Origin: Flavobacteriales bacterium
GTDB lineage: Bacteria; Bacteroidota; Bacteroidia; JACJYZ01
DNA length: 64,000 nucleotides
Assembly: GCA_020635855.1 (NCBI GenBank)
Contig: JACJYZ010000002.1
Coordinates: forward strand, 992,001-1,056,000
Reading direction: 5' to 3'
Shown here piece by piece: positions 24,903-33,240 of this stretch (position 1 is the stretch's first letter; every line of letters starts with the position of its first letter). Position numbers and translations under genes: made by a program. The notes below the pieces were generated by a model that saw only the letters and a list, made by a program, of their open reading frames with translations, was not told where the DNA came from and did not search any database.

Positions 24903-25881
24903 AAAGGTCCTGGTCATCGGAGGCGCAGGTTTTATTGGTAGTGCGGTCGTACGTAAACTGCTCGAAACCGATGTGGAATCTGTTTGTATTTACGACAATT
25001 TCACACGGGGGAATACAGACAACATCGCCGACTCGCTTCGTGATCCGCGATGTAAAATCTTTTCCCATGGTGGTGACATCCGCGATCTGGATATCTTGGA
25101 TGCCGCAATGAAAGGCGTTGATTACGTGTTTCATCTGGCCGCCATGTGGCTCCTGCATTGCAAAGACTACCCGCGTACAGCATTTGAAGTGAATATTGCC
25201 GGAACGTTCAACGTGCTTGAGGCCTGCGTCAAACATGGTGTCAAGAAGCTCATATACTCTTCTTCTGCATCGGTATACGGAGATGCCGTGGAGGTTCCCA
25301 TGACGGAAACGCACCCCTTTCACAACCGCAATTTCTACGGGGCAACCAAAATATCCGGTGAAGCCATGTGTACCGCTTTTAATGATAGGTATGGTCTGAA
25401 GGTGATCGGGTTGAGGTACATGAATGTCTATGGACCCGGACAAGACCAGGATGCAGCCTATAGCGGTGTTATTCCGGTTATGCTTAATAAGATCGATGCA
25501 AATGAGGTACCCACCGTGAATGGTGACGGATCACAGGCATATGATTTCATTTATGTGGATGATGTGGCAGCATGCAACCTGAAAGCCCTTGCCAGTGACA
25601 CGGAATTCGGATTCTATAATGTCGCCACCGGTGTGCAGACTTCCATCAAAACCCTGTGCGAACTTATCCTCAAACTCAAGCAATCCGACCTCAACGTTCA
25701 ATACAAACCCTACTCACCCGATGACATCCGACAACTGGTGCAAAATCGCATCGGGTCGCCCGAGAAAGCAACGGATGACCTTGGCTTTACCTATGGTATC
25801 AGCCTAGAACAAGGTTTGAAGAAGCTGATCGCATGGAGAGATAATGCAGGAACCGTTCCATCTCATACGGTTGTTTCATGA
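24886..25881 (+). CDS. NAD-dependent sugar-nucleotide epimerase/dehydratase (SDR)
   Basis: A 331-residue extended SDR. The Rossmann motif GGAGFIG is at 12-18, SSSASVYG gives the catalytic Ser region, and Tyr151-x3-Lys155 (YGATK) completes the active site. The family includes UDP-glucose 4-epimerases and dTDP- or GDP-sugar dehydratases; the exact substrate is not clear. It is directly followed (ATGA overlap) by an aminotransferase, which suggests that it makes or reshapes a keto-sugar or epimer for later amination. Confidence 0.85.
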   Translation: MNIKGKKVLVIGGAGFIGSAVVRKLLETDVESVCIYDNFTRGNTDNIADSLRDPRCKIFSHGGDIRDLDILDAAMKGVDYVFHLAAMWLLHCKDYPRTAFEVNIAGTFNVLEACVKHGVKKLIYSSSASVYGDAVEVPMTETHPFHNRNFYGATKISGEAMCTAFNDRYGLKVIGLRYMNVYGPGQDQDAAYSGVIPVMLNKIDANEVPTVNGDGSQAYDFIYVDDVAACNLKALASDTEFGFYNVATGVQTSIKTLCELILKLKQSDLNVQYKPYSPDDIRQLVQNRIGSPEKATDDLGFTYGISLEQGLKKLIAWRDNAGTVPSHTVVS

Positions 25882-27026
25882 GTCGGAAAGATATCTATAT
25901 CTCGCAACCTTCATTCGGAGAAGAAGAATGGCTGGCCCTGAAGGAGCCGCTGGAAAGCGGGTGGGTGACGCAGGGTCCAAAAGTGCGCGAATTTGAAAAA
26001 CGCTTTGCAGAACTGCATGGTGTTAAACATGCCATTGCCACCACCAGTGCAACAACAGCCTTACACCTGGCGCTTCTGGCTTTGGATGTAGGTCCGGGAG
26101 ATGAAGTGATTGTGCCGGCCTTTACCTGGATTGCGACCGCCAATGCAGCGCTGTATTGCGGTGCAACTCCTGTTATGGTGGATATTCTGCCTGATACGTT
26201 TAACATCGACCCTGCGGAAGTTGCAAGGAAATTAACCCCGCGTACCAAAGCTATTATTCCCGTACACCTGTTCGGTTTGTGTGCGGATATGGATGCCATT
26301 CGCAAAGCGGCTCCCGGCATTCCCCTGGTGGAAGACGCTGCCTGCGCTGCAGGAGCCGGGTATAAAGATGCATCCGCCGGAAGCCTCGGTGAACTGGGAT
26401 GCTTTTCGTTTCACCCCCGCAAGTCGGTGACCACCGGAGAAGGAGGTATGGTTACTACAAATGACGATGCACTCGCGCAAAAAGTGGATGTATTGAGAAA
26501 CCACGGTGCCTCGATCTCGGAAGAACAACGCCACCTGGGTGCACGCCCATATATGTTGCCAGCTTTCGAAGTGATGGGGTTCAATTACCGCATGACCGAC
26601 CTTCAGGGAGCCATGGGTGTGGTACAGATTCAGAAACTCCGACAACTGATTGATGAACGGATGAAACGCGCCGAGTTCTATCACCATGAGTTGAAAGACA
26701 TACCCTGGCTGAAAACGCCTTCATATCAAACCTATGACCGGCATGGATGGCAATCCTATGTGACCATGGTGGATGAAAGCAAGTCGCCTTGCTCCCGTAA
26801 CGATATGATGGAGTACCTCCTGAAAAACGGCATCCACACGCGTCCGGGAACGCATGCCCTCCACATCCAAACCTTTTACCAACAAAAGTATGGGTATGCA
26901 CCCGAAGACTTTCCGGTATCTCTGCTGGCGAACAACGCATCCATGGCCATTCCGTTGCACAACAGAATGACAGATGATGATTACCAACGGGTGGTGAATG
27001 CCATTCGTGAAATTGCGAACCTCTAG
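25878..27026 (+). CDS. DegT/DnrJ/EryC1/StrS aminotransferase
   Basis: A 382-residue PLP enzyme of the sugar aminotransferase family. PAFTWIATANAALYCGA is typical of the substrate region, and Lys182 in SFHPRKSVTTGEGG is the PLP lysine. It would transfer an amino group from glutamate to a nucleotide keto-sugar, giving an amino-deoxy sugar such as a perosamine- or bacillosamine-type residue. Formyltransferase and acyltransferase genes close by could modify the new amino group. Start ATG 25878 overlaps the upstream TGA. Confidence 0.9.
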   Translation: MSRKDIYISQPSFGEEEWLALKEPLESGWVTQGPKVREFEKRFAELHGVKHAIATTSATTALHLALLALDVGPGDEVIVPAFTWIATANAALYCGATPVMVDILPDTFNIDPAEVARKLTPRTKAIIPVHLFGLCADMDAIRKAAPGIPLVEDAACAAGAGYKDASAGSLGELGCFSFHPRKSVTTGEGGMVTTNDDALAQKVDVLRNHGASISEEQRHLGARPYMLPAFEVMGFNYRMTDLQGAMGVVQIQKLRQLIDERMKRAEFYHHELKDIPWLKTPSYQTYDRHGWQSYVTMVDESKSPCSRNDMMEYLLKNGIHTRPGTHALHIQTFYQQKYGYAPEDFPVSLLANNASMAIPLHNRMTDDDYQRVVNAIREIANL

Positions 27027-27029
27027 GCC

Positions 27030-28928
27030 ATGTGTGGTATCGCCGGTATTTTGCACCTGAATGGAAAACCTGTTACCGACAGGTTGATCCAGGAAATGAT
27101 ATCGGAACTGGGACATCGGGGCCCCGATGGGGAAGGACATTACGTGAAGGACGCATATGGTGTGGGCCACCGGAGATTGTCCATTATTGATCCGCATCCC
27201 CGCTCCTCACAACCCATGCAATCCAAAGACGGAAACTGGATTGTGGTGTTCAACGGCTGTATTTACAATTACCTTGATCTGAAATCGGAACTGAGCGCGG
27301 CCGGACAAGTATTCCATACCCAAAGCGATACCGAAGTGCTGGTGGAAGGAATAGCCCTGCACGGAATGGATTTCATGCAAAAACTGAATGGGATGTTTGC
27401 CGTTGCCGCATGGAACAAACGCGAGAGAAGCCTCTTTATCAGCAGGGACCGTTTCGGGGTGAAACCACTTTACTATTGGCTGGGTGCGGATGCCTTCGTG
27501 TTCGCATCTGAAATCAAAGCCATTCTGAAATATCCAGGATTCAGGGCAGAGCTGAACCTGTCGGCACTGAATGAATATTTTACTTTTCAGAACCAGTTCC
27601 GCTACCACACGCTTTTCGACGGTGTGATGATGCTGCCTCCGGCCAACACCATTGTAATTCGGAAAGATGCATTGCCCATTGTTCATCATTCATGGTGGGA
27701 TTATGATTTTTCGAATCCCGATGAAAACATGACCTTTGAGGAGGCGCGCGATGAAACCAAACGCCTCATGGAACTGGCCACCGCCCGCCAATTGGTATCG
27801 GATGTGCCCGTAGGTTCATACCTGTCCGGAGGAATGGATTCGGGTTCCATCTCTGCCATTGCATCCGGACACATTCCCAGACTCACCACGTTCACCGCCG
27901 GTTTTGATATGTCGGGTGTAACCGGGGTGGAAGCCAACTATGACGAAAGAAGGGATGCCGAACATATGGCCAACCACCTCAAAACCGAGCACTATGAACA
28001 GGTGATCAATGCCGGTGACCTCAGCTGGTCACTGCCTAGGGTGGTGTGGCACCTGGAAGACCTCAGGGTGGGAATGAGTTACCCTAATTTCTATATCAGT
28101 CGCCTCGCCTCCAAGTTTGTGAAAGTATGCCTGCAGGGAACCGGAGGAGATGAACTTTATGGAGGGTATCCCTGGAGATACTACCGTGTATTCCGCTCTC
28201 TGGATCAGGCAGACTTTTTTAATGAATACTATGCCTTCTGGCAGCGATTGGTGAAGGATGACGAGAAACCGGAAATGTTCCGCAGCGAGGTGTTTACGAA
28301 GTTCAACACGGCAGAACCCAGGCAGGTGTTCGAACGGGTGTTCAGGTTCAATTCCAAGTTGAAATACGATACACCCGAACAGCATATCGCCAATTCCATG
28401 TATTTTGAGATCAAGACTTTTCTGCCCGGACTTCTAGTAGTGGGTGATAAGTTGTCTATGGCGCACGGACTGGAAGAACGATATCCTTTCCTGGATAATG
28501 AACTGGTTGATTTCGCCCAACGCATTCCCATCCGGCACAAACTGGGCAACCTCGAGAACATGAAACGGTTGGATGAGAATGTCTTTCATAAAAAGAACAA
28601 AGCCTACGCTGATTTTGATGATGGCAAGAACGTGTTGCGTCAGGCCATGAAAGGGTTTCTCCCGGAGGTCATTGTTAACAGAACCAAACAAGGGTTCTCA
28701 GCTCCCGATGAGTCTTGGTACCGGGGAGAAAATGCCGACTACGTGAAGGATCTTCTGCTCAATAAAAAAACCTTGTCTTCCGAATACATCAACCGTGAAT
28801 TCGTGGAGCGGATCGTGCATGAGCACGTTGACAGGAGAGTGAATCACCGTTTGTTGTTGTGGTCGTTGATGTGCTTTGAATGGTGGTGCCGGATATTTCT
28901 GGATAACCAACGCGTCGCTGTAAAATAA
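27030..28928 (+). CDS. asnB: Glutamine-dependent asparagine synthetase-type amidotransferase
   Basis: A 632-residue two-domain enzyme. It begins MCGIAGILHLNG, so Cys2 becomes the N-terminal nucleophile of the glutaminase domain (about 1-210; RGPDGEG and GHRRLSIID are present). The synthetase domain has the PP-loop SGGMDS at 266-271. In classical form it amidates aspartate; within polysaccharide loci relatives (WbpS type) are thought to amidate uronic acids. Its place between sugar-modifying genes favours the second role, but sequence alone does not decide. Confidence 0.88.
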   Translation: MCGIAGILHLNGKPVTDRLIQEMISELGHRGPDGEGHYVKDAYGVGHRRLSIIDPHPRSSQPMQSKDGNWIVVFNGCIYNYLDLKSELSAAGQVFHTQSDTEVLVEGIALHGMDFMQKLNGMFAVAAWNKRERSLFISRDRFGVKPLYYWLGADAFVFASEIKAILKYPGFRAELNLSALNEYFTFQNQFRYHTLFDGVMMLPPANTIVIRKDALPIVHHSWWDYDFSNPDENMTFEEARDETKRLMELATARQLVSDVPVGSYLSGGMDSGSISAIASGHIPRLTTFTAGFDMSGVTGVEANYDERRDAEHMANHLKTEHYEQVINAGDLSWSLPRVVWHLEDLRVGMSYPNFYISRLASKFVKVCLQGTGGDELYGGYPWRYYRVFRSLDQADFFNEYYAFWQRLVKDDEKPEMFRSEVFTKFNTAEPRQVFERVFRFNSKLKYDTPEQHIANSMYFEIKTFLPGLLVVGDKLSMAHGLEERYPFLDNELVDFAQRIPIRHKLGNLENMKRLDENVFHKKNKAYADFDDGKNVLRQAMKGFLPEVIVNRTKQGFSAPDESWYRGENADYVKDLLLNKKTLSSEYINREFVERIVHEHVDRRVNHRLLLWSLMCFEWWCRIFLDNQRVAVK

Positions 28929-28934
28929 CCTCAC

Positions 28935-28962
28935 GTGCATATGGGCCGTTCGGCCGATGCAC
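28935..28962 (+). other. Intercistronic stem-loop
   Basis: In the 47-bp gap after the asparagine synthetase gene, GTGCAT pairs with ATGCAC and, inside, GGCCG pairs with CGGCC around a TT loop, with a small asymmetric bulge. There is no T tract, so it is not a standard terminator; it could stabilise mRNA ends or mark a processing site. Confidence 0.45.
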
Positions 28963-28975
28963 CAATGGAGAATAA

Positions 28976-29746
28976 ATGAAAATACTGTTCGTAGGATCCA
29001 ACAAGATCGGACATGCATGTTGTGAAGCGCTGATCCGTACCGGAGTTGAGGTGGCGGCTGTTCTCACCATGCAGCAGAAATTCGATATCTCATACGCAAA
29101 GGAAAAAGGTGTGACCAATGTATTGCACGCCGATTTTCATGTGTTTGAGAACCAATACGGCATTCCTGTTCATGGGACCAACGGTAGGTTGCAGGAGTAC
29201 ATGGAGCTCCTCAATAACATACACTTTGATCTGATGGTTGTAATTGGCTGGTATCACATGATTCCGGCAAAGGTTCGCAACCTGGCTTCCAAAGGCTGTG
29301 TCGGTATCCACGCATCACTGTTGCCGAAATACCGGGGAGGAGCGCCGCTGGTGTGGGCGGTTATCAATGGTGAAAGAGAATCAGGGGTAACGCTTTTCCA
29401 TATGGAGGATGGTGTGGATGATGGTGATGTGGTGGGGCAGGAAGCATTTGAGATAGGCGCAGATGAGTATATCCGGGATGTGCTGGCTAAGGCCGAACAA
29501 GCATCCGTTCGCCTGGTTGAGAAATACGTGCCCCGGATCCTTGCCGGGGATGCACCCAGGATTCCGCAGGATCCGGCGGCGGCCACCGTTTACCCTCAAC
29601 GCAAACCTGAAGACGGACAGATTGATTGGTCCTGGGATGCGGAAAAGATCTTCAATTTTATTCGTGCTCAATCCAAACCATATCCCGGCGCTTTTACCTT
29701 TGTGGAAGGTAAGAAAGTAACCATCTGGCAGGCGGATGTTTCCTGA
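28976..29746 (+). CDS. Formyltransferase-family protein with altered catalytic triad
   Basis: A 256-residue protein of the formyltetrahydrofolate-dependent formyltransferase fold, with motif GIHASLLPKYRGGAPLVWA. The family uses an Asn-His-Asp triad. Here His112 and Asp148 (VDDGDVV) are kept, but the Asn position is Gly110. It is shorter than methionyl-tRNA formyltransferase (about 315) and lacks its tRNA-binding tail, so a sugar or other small substrate is likely. It is followed closely by a deacetylase-like gene, so deacetylation and re-acylation of an amino sugar is conceivable. Confidence 0.78.
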   Translation: MKILFVGSNKIGHACCEALIRTGVEVAAVLTMQQKFDISYAKEKGVTNVLHADFHVFENQYGIPVHGTNGRLQEYMELLNNIHFDLMVVIGWYHMIPAKVRNLASKGCVGIHASLLPKYRGGAPLVWAVINGERESGVTLFHMEDGVDDGDVVGQEAFEIGADEYIRDVLAKAEQASVRLVEKYVPRILAGDAPRIPQDPAAATVYPQRKPEDGQIDWSWDAEKIFNFIRAQSKPYPGAFTFVEGKKVTIWQADVS

Positions 29747-29761
29747 CCTTAATACAAGAAG

Positions 29762-30472
29762 ATGATACACATCACCATGGATATTGATTGGGCGCCGGAG
29801 GCTGTGATTGAAGACACCCTCTCCCTTTTCGAGTCCCATGGTGTGTGTTGTACGCTTTTCGCTACACACGCCTCCCGCGTGCTGTCTGAACTTAACTCCG
29901 ACCTGTTTGAGGTGGGATTGCATCCCAATTTCAATCCGCTGTTGGGTGGTGGTGGCGGAGATATCACATCGATCATTCGTTCTTTGCGGGAATTATACCC
30001 GGGTGCGAAAGGCATTCGGTCGCACTCCCTCACCCAAAGTACACCCGTGTTGGATCTTTTTGCAAAGGAAGGCATGCTGTATGATGCCAACCAGTTCATG
30101 CCGTATCAACGGAACCTGCAGCCGTTCAGACTTTGGAATGGCATGATCCGCGTGCCCTTCAACTGGGAGGATGATGTACACATGATGTACGGAAAATCTT
30201 TCGCAGACTTAGGTTTGAAGCTTGAAGATGACCAGTTGTTCGTGCTGAATTTTCACCCGGTACATGTGTATCTGAACACAGAAACCCTCGCCAGGTACGA
30301 GCAGGCCAAGGTGCATTACCAGGATGCCGGGCAATTGCTCGGATACCGGAATCGTTCGGAGGTACCGGGAACCAGGGACGCCCTCTTGCAGGTGCTGGAA
30401 TTCATCCGATCGGGAAAACATCGGAGTACAACTTTAAAGAACTGGATGCATGAGTGGCAAGCTGAGAATTGA
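29762..30472 (+). CDS. Polysaccharide deacetylase-like protein, WbmS-type
   Basis: A 236-residue protein with a truncated NodB-like pattern: acidic MDIDWAP at 6-12 near the N-terminus, then His36 (LFATH), His54 (EVGLHPNF) and His88 (GIRSHSL), which could bind a metal as in carbohydrate esterase family 4. The late FHPVHVYLN is also typical. Polysaccharide-locus members of this group are named WbmS. They may remove an N-acetyl group from a sugar nucleotide or lipid-linked intermediate. The next gene starts 23 bp inside its end. Confidence 0.7.
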   Translation: MIHITMDIDWAPEAVIEDTLSLFESHGVCCTLFATHASRVLSELNSDLFEVGLHPNFNPLLGGGGGDITSIIRSLRELYPGAKGIRSHSLTQSTPVLDLFAKEGMLYDANQFMPYQRNLQPFRLWNGMIRVPFNWEDDVHMMYGKSFADLGLKLEDDQLFVLNFHPVHVYLNTETLARYEQAKVHYQDAGQLLGYRNRSEVPGTRDALLQVLEFIRSGKHRSTTLKNWMHEWQAEN

Positions 30473-31430
30473 AGTCCTTCATACCCACGACCAAACCCAG
30501 TCGGGAGCATGGCAAAAAGCTGTGCTGAACTTTCCCGGTGCCACGGTTTTTCATGACCCCTGTTTTCTGAAATACCACGGAACGAGGTTTGAAGAACATC
30601 ACCTTGGCGTATACAAAGGAGATGAGTTGTTCGGTCTGATTCCCCTGGCCATGTTCCGGGAAAAGGAAGCGACCGAGGTGCGGTCTCCCTACGGAGGTTC
30701 GTACGGTGGCTTTGTGTTTGCTGCTGACCTGAGTTACGCACAAGCAAAGGAGGTGCTTGATCTGTTTCATCAATACTTATTGGAAGTCGGTGTCTCCGGC
30801 ATCACTATTACCCCGTCTTTGCCGGTATACCATCGCAATCCGGATGATACGCTGCTTTTTGCACTTCTTGCAGATGGCTATGAGGTCAGCAACACCGATC
30901 TGGTTCATGCCATGATGCTTGAGGGTGTTTCCGATGTGAGCGAACAATTGTTGAGCGCATCGGCCCGCCGGCATGTGAAGAAAGCCCTGAAGAATGAGGT
31001 GAGATGTGTGGTGGATGCACCTGCGGATGATTTCTGGGTGACGGTTGGCAAAACATTTGAAAAGCACGGTGTGTCAGCTACCCATACTTTTGAACAATGG
31101 CAGTGGCTGTGCACAGAACTTCCGGATCGTTTTTCTGCGGACGTGGCCTATGTCGGAGATCAACCGGTGGCGGGAATCGGGCGGGTGCGCATTACGCCGG
31201 ATGTGGATTCTGCCTTTTACATCTGCCAGGATCCCGATTTTCAGGACAGTCAGGCTTTGTCGCTGTTGTTGCTTACTTCTGTGGAAGATGCCATTAGCAA
31301 GGGGTGCAGGGTTTTTGACCTGGGAACTTCTTCGGTGAAAATGGTGGCCCGCGAAAATATATTTAGGTTTAAGGAATCTTTCGGTGCAAGAGGTGTATCC
31401 AGAAGAACATTGACAAAGAAATTACAATGA
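30450..31430 (+). CDS. FemAB/GNAT-type acyltransferase
   Basis: A 326-residue protein with the double-GNAT layout of FemAB-like enzymes: VFHDPCFLKYHG at the start, SARRHVKKALKNEVR in the middle (the basic turn seen in this group), and DVSSAFYI-type plus VFDLGTSSVKMVARENIFRF near the end. Such proteins transfer aminoacyl or acyl groups to amino groups. A sugar amine from the neighbouring aminotransferase is a plausible acceptor. The ATG at 30450 lies within the preceding gene, which suggests coupled translation. Confidence 0.68.
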   Translation: MSGKLRIEVLHTHDQTQSGAWQKAVLNFPGATVFHDPCFLKYHGTRFEEHHLGVYKGDELFGLIPLAMFREKEATEVRSPYGGSYGGFVFAADLSYAQAKEVLDLFHQYLLEVGVSGITITPSLPVYHRNPDDTLLFALLADGYEVSNTDLVHAMMLEGVSDVSEQLLSASARRHVKKALKNEVRCVVDAPADDFWVTVGKTFEKHGVSATHTFEQWQWLCTELPDRFSADVAYVGDQPVAGIGRVRITPDVDSAFYICQDPDFQDSQALSLLLLTSVEDAISKGCRVFDLGTSSVKMVARENIFRFKESFGARGVSRRTLTKKLQ

Positions 31431-32329
31431 ACCAATTGATCATGAATTGGAAAGAACGTGCGATCAGGGAGGATGCCGGTTTCTCTTTTCAAGTTGGAAT
31501 ATATAGCCGGCAGACATTCACCGATGGAAACGTAGGCCTTTATGAGAAGAAAGGAGGCACCGATTTTGCCTCGCGTGCAAAAGACCCACGTTCCCGCGCA
31601 TATTTTGATACACCGCTTATTTATCAGCAAATGGAGGCCATTTTCAAAGAGATGTCTCCACGCACCGTTCTGGATGCCGGTTGTGGAGATGGCAGGGCGG
31701 TGATATGGCTGTTGGAAAATACGTCTGCCAATATCATTGCCGTGGATGGATCCCATCGCGGTTTGCAAAAACTTTATCATCAGTACCTGGAAGGTCGCCC
31801 GGAGTTCGAAGAACGGGTCATGCTGGTGCATAGTGACATGCTGGCCATGCCATTACAAGCCGGATGCTGCGATGTTGTCTGGGCATTTGAAAGCTTGTAC
31901 TATCTGATGAACGATTACGAGGTTGCCATCAAACAGCTGGCTGAACTGCTTGCCGCTGAGGGCACGTTGATCAACGGCGAGACCAACGCGGAATTTGATC
32001 TGGTACTGGAACTGCTTAATAACGGACCGAAAGCCATGATGGATGTGGCGGGGTCCGGTGTGATCCGCGAGCAATGGGGAGAGGAATTCCTGGTGAGGCC
32101 CTTGTTGTCAAGAAAAAGAGTACTGAATGCCCTCGTTGCTGCGGGCTTCCGGCTAAGGTCCGAACGGGGTATTTCCGTTTATCCTCACCTGATCTCATTC
32201 CTGCGTTCACGCAACATGTTTGTGGATGAACTGAATGCAACCAGTGAAGAAATGAAGGATGTATTCCTGGGCATGGGTGATATGCAGGATGCCAAACGCG
32301 TGAATATCTATATATCACAAAAAGGATGA
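31427..32329 (+). CDS. Class I SAM-dependent methyltransferase
   Basis: A 300-residue Rossmann methyltransferase. Motif I VLDAGCGDGRAVIW lies near residue 81, acidic post-I IIAVDGSHRG follows, and DVVWAFESLYYLMNDYE is the motif IV region. The substrate is unknown; a hydroxyl or amino group of a sugar in the locus is likely. ATG overlaps the upstream TGA and its own TGA overlaps the next ATG, so it sits in a tightly coupled cluster. Confidence 0.8.
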   Translation: MNQLIMNWKERAIREDAGFSFQVGIYSRQTFTDGNVGLYEKKGGTDFASRAKDPRSRAYFDTPLIYQQMEAIFKEMSPRTVLDAGCGDGRAVIWLLENTSANIIAVDGSHRGLQKLYHQYLEGRPEFEERVMLVHSDMLAMPLQAGCCDVVWAFESLYYLMNDYEVAIKQLAELLAAEGTLINGETNAEFDLVLELLNNGPKAMMDVAGSGVIREQWGEEFLVRPLLSRKRVLNALVAAGFRLRSERGISVYPHLISFLRSRNMFVDELNATSEEMKDVFLGMGDMQDAKRVNIYISQKG

Positions 32330-33231
32330 AGGACATGATCCGGATTGCATTGATGGGCGGGGGAGACCTGATGCGGCGTGTGGTTGAAAGGATACAGGCA
32401 GCGCCGGACATGCAAATCGTGCGTGTATTCCTTACCAGTGATATGGGCGAAACCGGAGCGTTGAAGCTGGTGAGTACATTGGAAGAGTTGGACCGTGAAC
32501 TTTTCGATGTTTGCCTCGCTTGCAACTACATCAAACTACTCCCGGTCGACTTCGTGACCAAACATAAGGTGATCAACTCGCATGCAGGTTTGTTGCCCAG
32601 GTGGAGAGGTATTCACGGCAACGGTTGGGCCATGCTGAACGGAGAGAAGGAAATAGGAATAACGTTTCATCGTGTGAACGAAGTCATGGATGGAGGCCCC
32701 ATTGTTCATCAACAAGCATTCGCGATTGATGATGGGGATACTTATGGTGAAGTGAAGGACCGCATCGAAGCATACTATCTCGATCATATTGTGTCTATCC
32801 TCAGGGATTATGCAAAGGGCAGTTTGCCTGAACGCCCTCAGGAAGAAGACCTGGCCACATATGTGGGCAGAAGAGGCATGCGGGATTGTTACCTTTCCTG
32901 GGAATTGACTTCAGACCAGGTGGTTGATTTTGTCCGGGCGCTCGCCCCGCCCGGAGGTCCCGGTGCATTTACCGTGTACCGCAATGAGAAACTGATCATA
33001 CTGGATGCCGAGAAAATACCGGTACAGGTTTACCAGGAAATCCCCGGACACGTGGTTCGACATCTGCCTGGAAAAGGTGTGTATGTGAAAACAGGTGACG
33101 GCCTCGTACTGGTTCGGCAGGTTGAGTTTCGTGATAAAGTGTGTCGTGCCGATGAGTTGTTTAAAACGGTGGGTGTGCGACTGGGTATCGACCTGATTGG
33201 TGATCAATTGCGACAACTTAATCTGATATAA
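32326..33231 (+). CDS. Sugar formyltransferase family protein
   Basis: A 301-residue formyltransferase-fold protein with an intact Asn-His-Asp triad: Asn84 and His86 in INSHAGLLPRWRG, and Asp122 in EVMDGGPIVHQ. The C-terminal domain (about 190-300) contains FVRALAPPGGPGAFTVY and LIILDAEKI, like the extra domain of sugar N-formyltransferases. It probably uses N10-formyltetrahydrofolate to formylate a 4- or 3-amino-deoxy sugar made by one of the two aminotransferases. It is distinct from the 28976-29746 protein, so two acceptors are possible. Confidence 0.82.
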   Translation: MKDMIRIALMGGGDLMRRVVERIQAAPDMQIVRVFLTSDMGETGALKLVSTLEELDRELFDVCLACNYIKLLPVDFVTKHKVINSHAGLLPRWRGIHGNGWAMLNGEKEIGITFHRVNEVMDGGPIVHQQAFAIDDGDTYGEVKDRIEAYYLDHIVSILRDYAKGSLPERPQEEDLATYVGRRGMRDCYLSWELTSDQVVDFVRALAPPGGPGAFTVYRNEKLIILDAEKIPVQVYQEIPGHVVRHLPGKGVYVKTGDGLVLVRQVEFRDKVCRADELFKTVGVRLGIDLIGDQLRQLNLI

Positions 33232-33240
33232 AGCGGACGC

